DNA of 64,000 nt from the NCBI GenBank assembly GCA_020638195.1, contig JACKJC010000001.1:981001-1045000 (forward strand). Direction: 5' to 3'. Below the pieces are notes generated by a model that saw nothing but the letters and a program-made list of their open reading frames with translations, was not told the origin of the DNA and did no database searches. This DNA comes from Methylobacteriaceae bacterium (GTDB lineage Bacteria > Pseudomonadota > Alphaproteobacteria > Rhizobiales > Beijerinckiaceae). A program made the position numbers and the translations under genes. Position 1 is the first letter of the stretch. The number at the start of each line of letters is the position of its first letter. Of the stretch, positions 17,061 to 25,528 are shown one piece after another.

Positions 17061-18665
17061 TCAGGCCTCCACCGCGCGGCCCTTGAGCGCGAACAGGCCG
17101 CGCGGGCGCTTCTGGATGAACAGGATGATGAAGACGAGCAGCGCGATCTTGCCGAGTACGGCGCCTGCGAATGGCTCCAGAAATTTGTTGGCGACCCCGA
17201 GCAGTCCCGCGCCGAGCAGCGTGCCCCAGAGATTGCCGACGCCGCCGAACACCACGACCATGAAGGAGTCGATGATGTAGCTCTGGCCGAGGTTCGGCGA
17301 GACATTGTCGATCTGCGACAGCGCGACGCCCGCCATGCCGGCGATGCCCGAGCCGAGACCGAAGGCGAGCGCATCGATGCGGTTGGTGTCGATGCCCATG
17401 GAAGACGCCATGCGGCGGTTCTGCGTGACCGCGCGCATGCGCAGGCCGAAGGAGGTGAATCGCAGCAGGAGTTGGAGGGAGGCGAAGACCACCAGCGCGA
17501 AGACGATGATCCACATGCGCCCGTAGGTGATCTCGAGACCGCCGAACTGGAACGAGCCGGACATGAAGGAGGGCGCGCCGACCTCGCGATTGTTGGCGCC
17601 GAAAATGGTGCGTACGGCCTGCTGCAGAACGAGCGATACGCCGAAGGTGGCAAGCAGCGTCTCGAGCGGACGACCGTAAAGAAAGCGGATGATCGTGCGT
17701 TCGATCAGCACGCCGACGGCGCCGGCGACCAGGAAGGCGAGCGGGACGGCGATCAGCAGCGAATAATTGAAAAGGCCCGGCGCATGCGTGCGCGCATATT
17801 CCTGCACGACGAAAGTCGTGTAGGCACCGAGCATCACCATCTCGCCATGCGCCATGTTGATGACGCCCATCACGCCGAATGTGATCGCAAGCCCGATCGC
17901 CGCGAGCAGCAGCACGGAGCCGAGCGAGAGGCCGTACCAGATGTTCTGGAGATTGCGCCACATCGAGAGGCGCGACTCGATGGCCGCGACAGCCGCCTGC
18001 GCGGCCTGCTTGACGATAGTCTCGGGACCGCTTGCGAGGCCCGTCAGAATGGCGAGCGAATCCTGGTCGCCTCTCGCGCGCAGCGTGGCGACGGCTTCGA
18101 TCTTGTCGGCGTCGCTGGCGTCGGACTTTGCGAGGATGACGGAAGCGCGCGCCTGCTGCAGCGCGGTCTTGATCGCCGCATCGCTTTCCTTGGCGATGGC
18201 GGCGTCGAGCGTCGGCAGCGTGGCTTCGTCGCGCGACTTGAAGACGGCGTCGGCCGCCTCGCGCCGGCGCGCGGGATTGGGCGACATCAGGGTGAGCGCG
18301 CCGACGGCGGCGTCGACCGCGCGACGCAGGCGGTTGTTGAGGCGCACCGCCTTGAGATCCGTGGGCGCGGTCGCGACCTTCGCGCCGGTCGCGGCATCCG
18401 TCAGGACGCCGTCCTTGCCCTTCACGAAGACGGTCTTGCCCTCGGCCGAATAGGAGAGGCGGCCGTCCTGCAACGCCTCGATGATGACAGGGGCGCGAGC
18501 GGCGCCGCTTTGCGCGACAGCCTCGATCGCTGAGCCGGTCGCCGAAAAGCTGTCGGAAGCGAAGCCCTGGAGAGCGGGCGCGAGATCGGCTTCAGCGGCG
18601 CGCAGTGGCGAGAGATTCACGAGAAGCGCGAATGCGAGACCGATAAGGAGGAGAATTTTGCGCAT
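17061..18665 (-). CDS. urtB: Urea ABC transporter permease UrtB
   Basis: This 534-residue protein starts with a signal peptide (MRKILLLIGLAFALLVNLSP, cleavage near RAAEA) and a ~200-residue exported helical region, as known for UrtB, before a LivH-type permease domain of about eight helices (AIGLAITFGVMGVINMAHGE, VVVFGGVGNLWGTLLGAGLLG). It pairs with UrtC to form the urea channel. The ATG at 18665 was chosen because it directly begins the signal peptide; an upstream extension is unlikely. Confidence 0.93.
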   Translation of the reverse strand: MRKILLLIGLAFALLVNLSPLRAAEADLAPALQGFASDSFSATGSAIEAVAQSGAARAPVIIEALQDGRLSYSAEGKTVFVKGKDGVLTDAATGAKVATAPTDLKAVRLNNRLRRAVDAAVGALTLMSPNPARRREAADAVFKSRDEATLPTLDAAIAKESDAAIKTALQQARASVILAKSDASDADKIEAVATLRARGDQDSLAILTGLASGPETIVKQAAQAAVAAIESRLSMWRNLQNIWYGLSLGSVLLLAAIGLAITFGVMGVINMAHGEMVMLGAYTTFVVQEYARTHAPGLFNYSLLIAVPLAFLVAGAVGVLIERTIIRFLYGRPLETLLATFGVSLVLQQAVRTIFGANNREVGAPSFMSGSFQFGGLEITYGRMWIIVFALVVFASLQLLLRFTSFGLRMRAVTQNRRMASSMGIDTNRIDALAFGLGSGIAGMAGVALSQIDNVSPNLGQSYIIDSFMVVVFGGVGNLWGTLLGAGLLGVANKFLEPFAGAVLGKIALLVFIILFIQKRPRGLFALKGRAVEA

Positions 18666-18806
18666 GCGCTTTCTCTGGGAGCGTTCTTGTCGGGCGTCCG
18701 GCGCGGGCGCGTTCGACGGGCGCGGCTGCATTGCAGTCGCGTGGCTGCGTGGCGTCGGAGGCGATTCGGGTTTTCTGGTCGTCGCGGCCTCTGACCGCGA
18801 GGGAAC

Positions 18807-18826
18807 GGGAGCGCCGTAGCGCTCCC
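18807..18826 (-). other. Stable hairpin between urtA and urtB
   Basis: The arms GGGAGCGC and GCGCTCCC pair perfectly over eight bases around a CGTA/TACG loop, 16 bases beyond the urtA stop on the transcribed strand. There is no T tract, so it is more likely an mRNA-stabilising or partly terminating element that keeps the binding protein in excess over the permeases than a full terminator. Confidence 0.6.
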
Positions 18827-18841
18827 GCCCTGGGCGTCAGA

Positions 18842-20134
18842 TCAGGCGCCGCCGCACTTGCCGGTCTTGGTGTTCCAGTTGCCGCACTTCTTGTCCTTCC
18901 AGTCCCCGATCAGGTCCTTGGAGCCTTCGAGGTAGTTGGACCAGGCGTCGCCGGGCACCAGTTTGTCGGTCTTCCACACCACGTCGAACTGGCCGTCCGC
19001 CTTGATCTCGCCGATCAGGACCGGCTTGGTGATGTGGTGGTTGGGAAGCATTTCGGACACGCCGCCGGTCAGGTTCGGAGCCTTCACGCCGACGATGGCG
19101 TCGATGACCTTGTCCGGATCGGTGGTCTTGGCCTTCTGGACCGCCTGCACCCACATGTTGAAGCCGATGACGTGCGCTTCCATCGGATCATTGGTCACGC
19201 GCTTCGGATTCTTGGTGAACGCCTGCCACTTCTTGATGAACTCCTTGTTGGCCGGGGTATCGACCGACATGAAGTAGTTCCAGGCCGCGAGATGGCCGAC
19301 GAGCGGCTTGGTGTCGATGCCGGCGAGTTCTTCTTCGCCGACCGAGAAGGCGACGACGGGGATGTCGGTGGCCTTGATGCCCTGGTTGCCGAGTTCCTTG
19401 TAGAAGGGCACGTTCGCGTCGCCGTTGATGGTCGACACGACTGCGGTCTTCTTGCCCGCCGAGCCGAACTTCTTGATGTCGGCGACGATCGTCTGCCAGT
19501 CGGAATGGCCGAACGGCGTGTAGTTGATCATGATGTCCTCGGCCTTGACGCCCTTGGACTTCAGATAGGCTTCGAGGATCTTGTTGGTTGTGCGCGGATA
19601 GACGTAGTCGGTGCCCGCCAGCACCCAGCGCTGCACCTTTTCTTCCTTCATCAGATAGTCGACGGCGGGAATGGCCTGCTGGTTCGGCGCCGCGCCGGTG
19701 TAGAAGACGTTGCGCTCACTCTCCTCGCCCTCGTATTGCACGGGATAGAAGAGAATGTTGTTGAGCTCCTTGAAGACCGGCAGAACCGACTTGCGCGACA
19801 CCGAGGTCCAGCAGCCGAACACCGCCGCCACCTTGTCCTTGGCGATGAGTTCGCGCGCCTTCTCGGCGAACAGCGGCCAGTTTGAGGCCGGATCGACCAC
19901 GACCGCCTCGAGTTTCTTGCCGAGCAGGCCGCCCTTCTTGTTCTGCTCCTCGATGAGCATCAGCATGACGTCCTTCAGCGTGGTCTCGCTGATGGCCATC
20001 GTGCCCGAGAGCGAATGCAGGATGCCGACCTTGATCGTATCGTCCGCAGCCTTGGCGCCGAAGGCCGACAGGGCGATCGCCCCGCTCACGGCCATACCGG
20101 CGGCGCGCATTACAAATCGCCGTGTAAAGGACAT
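18842..20134 (-). CDS. urtA: Urea ABC transporter substrate-binding protein UrtA
   Basis: This 430-residue periplasmic protein captures urea for UrtBCDE. It has an exported N-terminus with twin arginines (MSFTRRFVMRAAG) and a likely cleavage after AKA; the arginines are not followed by the strict Tat pattern, so Sec or Tat is open. DDTIKVGILHSLSGTMAISE and the FGCWTSVSRKSVLPVFKE segment match UrtA rather than amino-acid-binding LivJ. The ATG at 20134 follows GGGGAAAGCGT. It is the first gene of the operon and lies 73 bases below the sigma-54 promoter elements. Confidence 0.96.
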   Translation of the reverse strand: MSFTRRFVMRAAGMAVSGAIALSAFGAKAADDTIKVGILHSLSGTMAISETTLKDVMLMLIEEQNKKGGLLGKKLEAVVVDPASNWPLFAEKARELIAKDKVAAVFGCWTSVSRKSVLPVFKELNNILFYPVQYEGEESERNVFYTGAAPNQQAIPAVDYLMKEEKVQRWVLAGTDYVYPRTTNKILEAYLKSKGVKAEDIMINYTPFGHSDWQTIVADIKKFGSAGKKTAVVSTINGDANVPFYKELGNQGIKATDIPVVAFSVGEEELAGIDTKPLVGHLAAWNYFMSVDTPANKEFIKKWQAFTKNPKRVTNDPMEAHVIGFNMWVQAVQKAKTTDPDKVIDAIVGVKAPNLTGGVSEMLPNHHITKPVLIGEIKADGQFDVVWKTDKLVPGDAWSNYLEGSKDLIGDWKDKKCGNWNTKTGKCGGA

Positions 20135-20205
20135 ACGCTTTCCCCGTTGTGGTGCGGGACCGTTCGAGCGGTCCGGGTTTCCGTCCGTCTGGACGCGCAA
20201 GGGGA

Positions 20206-20222
20206 TTGCAACCGGCGTGCCA
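20206..20222 (-). promoter_or_regulatory. Sigma-54 (RpoN) promoter of the urt-ure operon
   Basis: Read leftward the site is TGGCACGCCGGTTGCA, a full match to the RpoN consensus TGGCACG-N4-TTGCW with the -24 GG and -12 GC in correct spacing. Transcription should begin near 20197, giving a leader of about 60 bases before urtA. It implies activation by an enhancer-binding protein such as NtrC; I found no clear NtrC site upstream, but three TTTTTCGG repeats lie at 20270-20308. Confidence 0.88.
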
Positions 20223-20413
20223 CATGGGCAATGCGTTGGAATCCAAGGGCAATCTGCCAAGGAACCGACTTTTTCGGTCCATTTTTCGGCGCCCAACCGT
20301 TTTTTCGGTCGCCTTTCACGCTGCGGCGCCTATGACAGCGGCTCCGGCAGCACAAAAATTCATCACCATATGTATGCCAGCTCGATTCTTGGGCGCCGCG
20401 CGATGAGGCTGCG

Positions 20414-20839
20414 ATGATCGAAATTCGTCCCGGCCTCTGGCTCGACGAGCGGGATCTGGAGGAGCGGTTTGTCCGCGCCGCCGGGCCTGGCGGCCAGAAC
20501 GTCAACAAGCTCGCGAGTGCGGTCGAGCTGCGGTTCGACCTCTGGAATTGCACGACTCTGCCGGGCGAGGTGCGGTGGCGGGCGTCTCAGATCGCTGGCC
20601 GCCGGTTGAACAAGGAGGGCGTGGTTGTCATCCAGGCCCAGCGGTTCCGCACGCAGGACGCCAACCGGCGCGACGCCATGGCGCGCCTTGCCGAACTGAT
20701 CGCGGCCGCCGCCGAACCGCCGGCGCCGCCGCGCAAGGCGACTAGAGTGCCGAAAGCGCAGAAGCGCGCGCGGCTCGAGGCCAAGAAAAAGACGTCCGAG
20801 CGCAAGGCGGGACGAGCGCGCCCAAGTGGCGATGACTGA
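20414..20839 (+). CDS. arfB: Alternative ribosome-rescue factor / peptidyl-tRNA hydrolase ArfB
   Basis: This 141-residue protein has the RF-1-like catalytic domain with GGQ at residues 26-28 (AAGPGGQNVNK) and a lysine/arginine-rich C-terminal tail (KAQKRARLEAKKKTSERK) that enters the empty mRNA channel of stalled ribosomes. It lacks a codon-recognition domain, as expected for ArfB/YaeJ. It is divergent from urtA. Confidence 0.93.
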   Translation: MIEIRPGLWLDERDLEERFVRAAGPGGQNVNKLASAVELRFDLWNCTTLPGEVRWRASQIAGRRLNKEGVVVIQAQRFRTQDANRRDAMARLAELIAAAAEPPAPPRKATRVPKAQKRARLEAKKKTSERKAGRARPSGDD

Positions 20840-20955
20840 ATCTTAGCCATCGCGCGAGATCGTGTCGGGGTGTGGCCCCGGCTCTACAGGCGCGAGCGGC
20901 GGAGCATTGTAGATTCACGCAGTTCTCCCCCTATCGGGATGCTCAGGTTCGCGTC

Positions 20956-22173
20956 ATGCCCGTGAAGCCGTCTCGCCACTACGAAGACCCGGTCGCCGGC
21001 GCGGCCCATATCATCACGCGGCTCGCAATCGCGCTTCTCCTCATCGTGACGCCCATTGCCTCGGTCGGCACGCGCAGCGCCATCTACGTGCTGGCGCCGG
21101 TCGGCGTCGCGCTGACGCTGGTCGCCTGGCTGCTGGAGCCGGGCTCGCGCGGGCCGCGCCAGTTGCGCGCGGCCATCTTCTCGCCGACCGGCATGATCGC
21201 CGTCTTCTTCTTCTGCTGGGCGGCGCTGTCGCTGATCTGGACGCCGTTCGGCACGGGCCCGTCGGAACGCTTCGTGAAATCGGCGAGCACATTCGTGCTG
21301 GCGGCGGTCGCGGCCGCGCTGCTGCCCGAGCGCACGCGCACATCGAACCTCTATCTGCTGCCGATCGGCGCGGCGGCCGGCGCGATCGCCATCGTCGTTC
21401 TCGCCGTCGTCTCGAAATCGCCGTCCGTACATTCGGGCGACCCGGACAAATCCTTGATGGCGCGTGCAGCCTTCGGGCTGGCGCTGCTCGTCTGGCCCGC
21501 GCTCGGCGCGCTCGTCGTGCGGGCCAAGCCGCGCTGGGCGATCGGGCTCGCCGTCATCGTCGTCGTCGCCGAACTCTTCGCTGGCGTGCCGCTGGCGCTG
21601 GCCGCGACCGCGCTCGGCGCGCTCGTCTTCGCCGGCGCCATGGTCGACAAGCAGACGGCCGCGCGGTGGCTCGCCATAGCTGGCGCGGCCCTGTTTCTCG
21701 TCGCGCCGATTGTGGCGCTGATCGCCTATGCGACGATCACGATGACGCCGTCCAGTCCGCTCCTGCCGGCGCTGGTCTGGGGCTCTTATCTCGTGCGCGA
21801 CGGATTCTACGCGCTCGTCGGGCACGGGTTCGACGCGGCGCGGCTCGGCGTCGCCATGGGCTACCTGCCGCGCGCGACGCCACATTCGCTGCTGTTCGAA
21901 ACCTGGTTCGAACTCGGTTTCGTCGGCGTCGTCGCGGCCGCGCTTCTGTGGGCGCAGATCGTGCGCCGCGCCGGCCGTTCCGGGACCACGCTCGCGCCTT
22001 TCCTGCTGGCGGGCCTGACCTCGGCCTATGTCATGAGCGCCTTTGGCCTGGGCGTCGCGCCTGTCTGGTGGGTCACGCTGCTGGCGCTGGCGGGCTTCGC
22101 CTTCGCGCTGCTCCAGCACGGCCACGGCCGGGCGCAGCGGCCGGGAGTCTCGGATTTGCCGCCGGGCGAATAG
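20956..22173 (+). CDS. O-antigen ligase/polymerase-like polytopic membrane protein
   Basis: This 405-residue protein has about ten hydrophobic segments and a large late loop holding LVGHGFDAARLGVAMG and ATPHSLLFETWFELGFVGV, which match the Wzy_C motif region of O-antigen ligases (G-x-G near the start, H-N/S-x-x-L later). It probably acts at the periplasmic face on lipid-linked polysaccharide. The ATG at 20956 was chosen as the start before the first membrane helix; the upstream open frame is charged and unlike the family. No sugar genes are adjacent. Confidence 0.7.
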   Translation: MPVKPSRHYEDPVAGAAHIITRLAIALLLIVTPIASVGTRSAIYVLAPVGVALTLVAWLLEPGSRGPRQLRAAIFSPTGMIAVFFFCWAALSLIWTPFGTGPSERFVKSASTFVLAAVAAALLPERTRTSNLYLLPIGAAAGAIAIVVLAVVSKSPSVHSGDPDKSLMARAAFGLALLVWPALGALVVRAKPRWAIGLAVIVVVAELFAGVPLALAATALGALVFAGAMVDKQTAARWLAIAGAALFLVAPIVALIAYATITMTPSSPLLPALVWGSYLVRDGFYALVGHGFDAARLGVAMGYLPRATPHSLLFETWFELGFVGVVAAALLWAQIVRRAGRSGTTLAPFLLAGLTSAYVMSAFGLGVAPVWWVTLLALAGFAFALLQHGHGRAQRPGVSDLPPGE

Positions 22174-22198
22174 ATCGCGTGACGTTAGCGCGCCGATC

Positions 22199-22753
22199 TC
22201 ATGGCCAGCTGAAGATCATCTCCTGAATGCCTCGCATTCGGGTCGCGCGATCTTCCGGGGCGATCGGGCGGCCGAAAGCGGCCTCGCCGATGAATGCATA
22301 GTAGAGCAGCATCGCGCGCTCGCGCGCCCGCTCCGCTGGAATTCCCGCGCGCGCGATGATCGATTGCAGATGCGAAATCCGCACTTCGTCGATCCTGACG
22401 ATGATTTTGTAGACCTCGTCGTCCGTCGCCGCCCAATGGCGCAGGGCGACTTCCAGTCCGACATTCATGTCCCCGATATGGGCGATGACGTTGGCCAGGA
22501 TTTCCCGAGGCTGGCCGCCCACAGCTTCCACATTGTCGATGACCGCCGTGGTCTGCTTGTCCTGCCAGGCTTCCAGCAACGCCTGTAGCAGGGCTTTCCT
22601 GTCCTTGAAGTGCCAGTAGAAACTGCCTTTGGTGACGCGCAGGCGTCGCGCAAGTCTTTCAACGCGCACGTTGTCGATGCCGCCTTCAGAGGCAGCTTCG
22701 ATCGCGGCCGCTATCCATTCCTTGCGCCCGAGCTGTTCCGCAGTGTCTTCCAT
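22199..22753 (-). CDS. TetR-family transcriptional regulator
   Basis: This 184-residue protein has an N-terminal helix-turn-helix (IEAASEGGIDNVRVERLARRL, TKGSFYWHFKDRKALLQALL) of the TetR type and an alpha-helical ligand domain after residue ~60. The start at 22753 gives the usual ~10 residues before helix 1. It faces a MAPEG-like gene across a 68-base gap holding a 28-base palindrome, so it probably represses that gene and itself. Confidence 0.88.
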   Translation of the reverse strand: MEDTAEQLGRKEWIAAAIEAASEGGIDNVRVERLARRLRVTKGSFYWHFKDRKALLQALLEAWQDKQTTAVIDNVEAVGGQPREILANVIAHIGDMNVGLEVALRHWAATDDEVYKIIVRIDEVRISHLQSIIARAGIPAERARERAMLLYYAFIGEAAFGRPIAPEDRATRMRGIQEMIFSWP

Positions 22754-22790
22754 ACGCTGCCGTATTGACTTTTCCGTATCGCCCGACAAA

Positions 22791-22818
22791 CATCTCCATA
22801 CGATACCGTACGGAGATG
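22791..22818. promoter_or_regulatory. Palindromic operator between tetR-like and MAPEG-like genes
   Basis: The 28-base site has arms CATCTCCATACGAT and ACCGTACGGAGATG, which are inverted copies with two mismatched pairs. It lies just before the MAPEG-like ATG and overlaps its ribosome site, with a further TCCGTATC half-like site at 22773. A TTGACT at 22765 could be the -35 of the rightward promoter. Confidence 0.7.
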
Positions 22819-22821
22819 GAA

Positions 22822-23214
22822 ATGAACACAATTGCAGTGACTTGTACCGCAGCGCTCGCATTCCTCCAATTCGGCATGGGCTGGCCGATCTCGACACTTC
22901 GCAACAGCCGCAAACAGTACATCGGCTATTCGAACGAACCGAACGACCTCCTGCACAAGGCTGTCCGCGCACATGGAAACACGGCGGAATATTCGGCGTT
23001 TCTGGCGGTCATGTTTCTTTATATCGGAAGCCGGAATCCCGCCGACTGGATGATATGGTCGATACTGGGGGCCACAATCTGCCGTTATCTCTATGTGGTC
23101 GGAATGATCGCGTTTCCGACCATGGCGAAGCCTAATCCCGTTCGCTTCATCGGCGCCGGCGGGACATATACCTTCGGCCTGGCTCTGGCCTATGCGATGC
23201 TCGTCGCGGGCTGA
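22822..23214 (+). CDS. Small MAPEG-like integral membrane protein
   Basis: This 130-residue protein has four predicted membrane helices and the pattern RAHGNTAEYSAFLAV, in which R-x-H-x-N-x-x-E-x matches the MAPEG family (membrane eicosanoid/glutathione metabolism, including bacterial glutathione S-transferase-like proteins). The ATG at 22822 is preceded by GGAG seven bases upstream; a second ATG lies six bases before. It is probably controlled by the divergent TetR regulator. Detoxification is a plausible role, not proven. Confidence 0.75.
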   Translation: MNTIAVTCTAALAFLQFGMGWPISTLRNSRKQYIGYSNEPNDLLHKAVRAHGNTAEYSAFLAVMFLYIGSRNPADWMIWSILGATICRYLYVVGMIAFPTMAKPNPVRFIGAGGTYTFGLALAYAMLVAG

Positions 23215-23280
23215 CGTCGACGCTTCGCCCCTGCGGACATTCCGCCTTGGGGCGCGCTCTATCCCGCAATATCCACTCGG

Positions 23281-24156
23281 TCACCGCCCTCGGGACGGCT
23301 TCTTCTTAGCCGCCGGCCGCTCGTCCTCCGGCGGCGCTGGCGGCAGGATGCGCGCGGCGATGGCCGAGGAGCGGGCCTCCGTATAGATCAGCGCGCAATA
23401 GCCGTGCTCGGTCTCGCGCTGATAGCTGCGGCACAATTCCTCGCGCCGCGAGGAGAAGGCCGCCTGTTCGTGTGCGATCCGCGTGACGAGGGCGCGATCC
23501 TTGCCGGCGCTCCTGATCCAGTCCTTGAACTGCTCGCGCATCGCATGTTCGGCGTGATTGCGTTCCTTCTCGATCTCCTTGGCGCGTTTTGGCCCGATCT
23601 CGTTGGCCGGCTGACCCCACAGTCCCGATGGATCGACCCGGCAGTCGGCGGCCTTGAATTCGCAGGCGCCGCCTTCGCGCACGACTTTAACCGCGCCGTT
23701 GAAAATATCGACGGCGAAGGGGCAGGCCGGCAGATCGAGATTGTAGCGCGTGACGCCGGCGGGTTTGTCGGCGGCGGTCAGTGCGATCGGCTCGGCCGAA
23801 AGATCGACCTCGCAGCGGTCGCCGACCCGCGAGATCAGATCGCCACGCAGCTTGAGCTTGATGACCTGAAGGTCCTTGCCCGCGCGCGCGAATTCGATCA
23901 CGCCGAACGCGCCGTTCTGCATCAGCGGTCGTCCGATCACCGTATCGTCGGAGGGAACCTTTGCCGGCGGCGGTTTGCGCGGGCCGGCCTTTTTCGGCTT
24001 CGCGGCCTTGGCGGGCCCGACGACTGTTCCGGCTGGCGCGGGCGTGAAGGCGCCCGGCAGTTGCATCTGGGCGAGCGCGGGCGCCGCAAGAAGGGTCGCG
24101 CCAGACAGCGCGAAGTAGAAGCGCAGCGCCGTAACGCGCTGAAATCGGAAAGTCAT
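23281..24156 (-). CDS. Exported protein of unknown function with an LprI-like C-terminal region
   Basis: This 291-residue protein starts with a signal peptide (cleavage near APALAQ) followed by a proline/lysine-rich linker (about residues 45-70). A central domain contains five cysteines (DRCEVDL, LPACPF, GACEFKAADCR) that could form disulfides. The C-terminal region has EEQAAF/ELCRSYQ...GYCALIYTEAR, resembling the LprI/DUF1311 pattern of paired cysteines. A lysine-rich tail ends the protein. The periplasm is the likely location; no enzymatic motif is visible. Confidence 0.65.
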   Translation of the reverse strand: MTFRFQRVTALRFYFALSGATLLAAPALAQMQLPGAFTPAPAGTVVGPAKAAKPKKAGPRKPPPAKVPSDDTVIGRPLMQNGAFGVIEFARAGKDLQVIKLKLRGDLISRVGDRCEVDLSAEPIALTAADKPAGVTRYNLDLPACPFAVDIFNGAVKVVREGGACEFKAADCRVDPSGLWGQPANEIGPKRAKEIEKERNHAEHAMREQFKDWIRSAGKDRALVTRIAHEQAAFSSRREELCRSYQRETEHGYCALIYTEARSSAIAARILPPAPPEDERPAAKKKPSRGR

Positions 24157-24304
24157 CGAAGCTGAAACTACATCCGCCAAGGGGTTTCAAGCCAGCATAA
24201 ATCGACGTTCGCCGCAAGACATCGACGCCTTCCCCTCCGCGCTTGACCGGATTTGTCGGCCGGCCCTAGATGACCGCCAATCATCATCGAGCGAGGAACG
24301 CGCC

Positions 24305-25501
24305 ATGAACGTCCACACGACCAAGTCCGGCTTCCAGTGGGACGACCCCTTCCTGCTCAGCGATCAGCTGACCGAAGACGAGCGCATGATCCGCGACACC
24401 GCGCATGCCTATGCGCAGGAAAAGCTTCAGCCGCGCGTGATCGACGCCTATCTCAACGAGCACACCGATCCCGCGATCTTCCGCGAAATGGGCGAACTCG
24501 GCCTGCTCGGCGTGACCGTGCCCGAGGAATACGGCGGCGTCGGCGCCAGCTATGTTTCTTACGGCCTTGTCGCGCGCGAAGTCGAGGCGGTGGATTCCGG
24601 CTATCGCTCGATGATGTCGGTGCAATCCTCGCTCGTCATGTATCCGATCTTCACCTACGGCTCGGAAGAGCAGCGCAAGAAGTACCTGCCGAAGCTCGCC
24701 TCGGGCGAATTCATCGGCTGCTTCGGCCTGACCGAGCCGGACGCCGGCTCCGATCCTGCGGGCATGAAGACGCGTGCGGAAAAGGTCGCCGACGGCTATC
24801 GCCTCGTCGGTTCGAAAATGTGGATTTCCAACGCGCCGATCGCCGACGTATTCGTCGTCTGGGCGAAGTCCGAAGCGCACGGCGGCGAGATCCGCGGCTT
24901 CGTGCTGGAAAAGGGCATGAAGGGGCTGTCCGCGCCGAAGATCGGCGGCAAGCTCAGCTTGCGCGCTTCCATCACCGGCGAGATCGTGATGGACGGCGTC
25001 GTGGTTCCCGAAAGCGCGCTCTTGCCGAACGTCTCGGGCCTCAAGGGTCCGTTCGGCTGCCTCAACCGCGCCCGCTACGGCATTTCCTGGGGCGCGATGG
25101 GCGCGGCCGAAGATTGCTGGCGGCGCGCGCGCCAGTACACGCTCGATCGCAAGCAGTTCAAGCGGCCGCTCGCCGCCACGCAGCTCGTGCAGAAGAAGCT
25201 CGCGGATATGCAGACCGAGATTTCACTCGGCCTTCAGGCCTCGTTGCGCGTCGGCCGTCTCATGGACGAGCACCGCGAGGCGCCGGAGATGATCTCGATC
25301 GTCAAGCGCAACAATTGCGGCAAGGCGCTCGATATCGCCCGTCAGGCGCGCGACATGCACGGCGGCAACGGCATCCAGGTCGAGTATCACGTGATGCGCC
25401 ACGCGCAGAACCTCGAGACGGTGAACACCTACGAGGGCACGCATGACGTGCATGCGCTGATCCTGGGCCGTGCGATCACGGGGCTGCAGGCGTTCTTCTG
25501 A
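24305..25501 (+). CDS. gcdH: Glutaryl-CoA dehydrogenase
   Basis: This 398-residue FAD enzyme oxidises and decarboxylates glutaryl-CoA to crotonyl-CoA in lysine, hydroxylysine and tryptophan breakdown. Acyl-CoA dehydrogenase signatures are GCFGLTEPDAGSDP (140s) and the C-terminal QARDMHGGNGIQ; the catalytic base is Glu377 in TYEGTHDVHALILGR, the position expected for GcdH. Start MNVHTTKSGFQWDDPFLL follows GAGG. A CaiB-type CoA transferase that may activate glutarate lies 3.9 kb away, beyond a reverse-strand cassette. Confidence 0.92.
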   Translation: MNVHTTKSGFQWDDPFLLSDQLTEDERMIRDTAHAYAQEKLQPRVIDAYLNEHTDPAIFREMGELGLLGVTVPEEYGGVGASYVSYGLVAREVEAVDSGYRSMMSVQSSLVMYPIFTYGSEEQRKKYLPKLASGEFIGCFGLTEPDAGSDPAGMKTRAEKVADGYRLVGSKMWISNAPIADVFVVWAKSEAHGGEIRGFVLEKGMKGLSAPKIGGKLSLRASITGEIVMDGVVVPESALLPNVSGLKGPFGCLNRARYGISWGAMGAAEDCWRRARQYTLDRKQFKRPLAATQLVQKKLADMQTEISLGLQASLRVGRLMDEHREAPEMISIVKRNNCGKALDIARQARDMHGGNGIQVEYHVMRHAQNLETVNTYEGTHDVHALILGRAITGLQAFF

Positions 25502-25528
25502 TTCGGCGAACCAAGGCGGCGCCGGAGC

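Noticed and set aside
15129..18533. Long open frames antisense to urtD, urtC and urtB (up to 569 codons)
   Set aside because: They lie opposite well-supported transporter genes, are very rich in Arg, Asp, Glu and His as expected from GC-rich antisense frames, and match no family.
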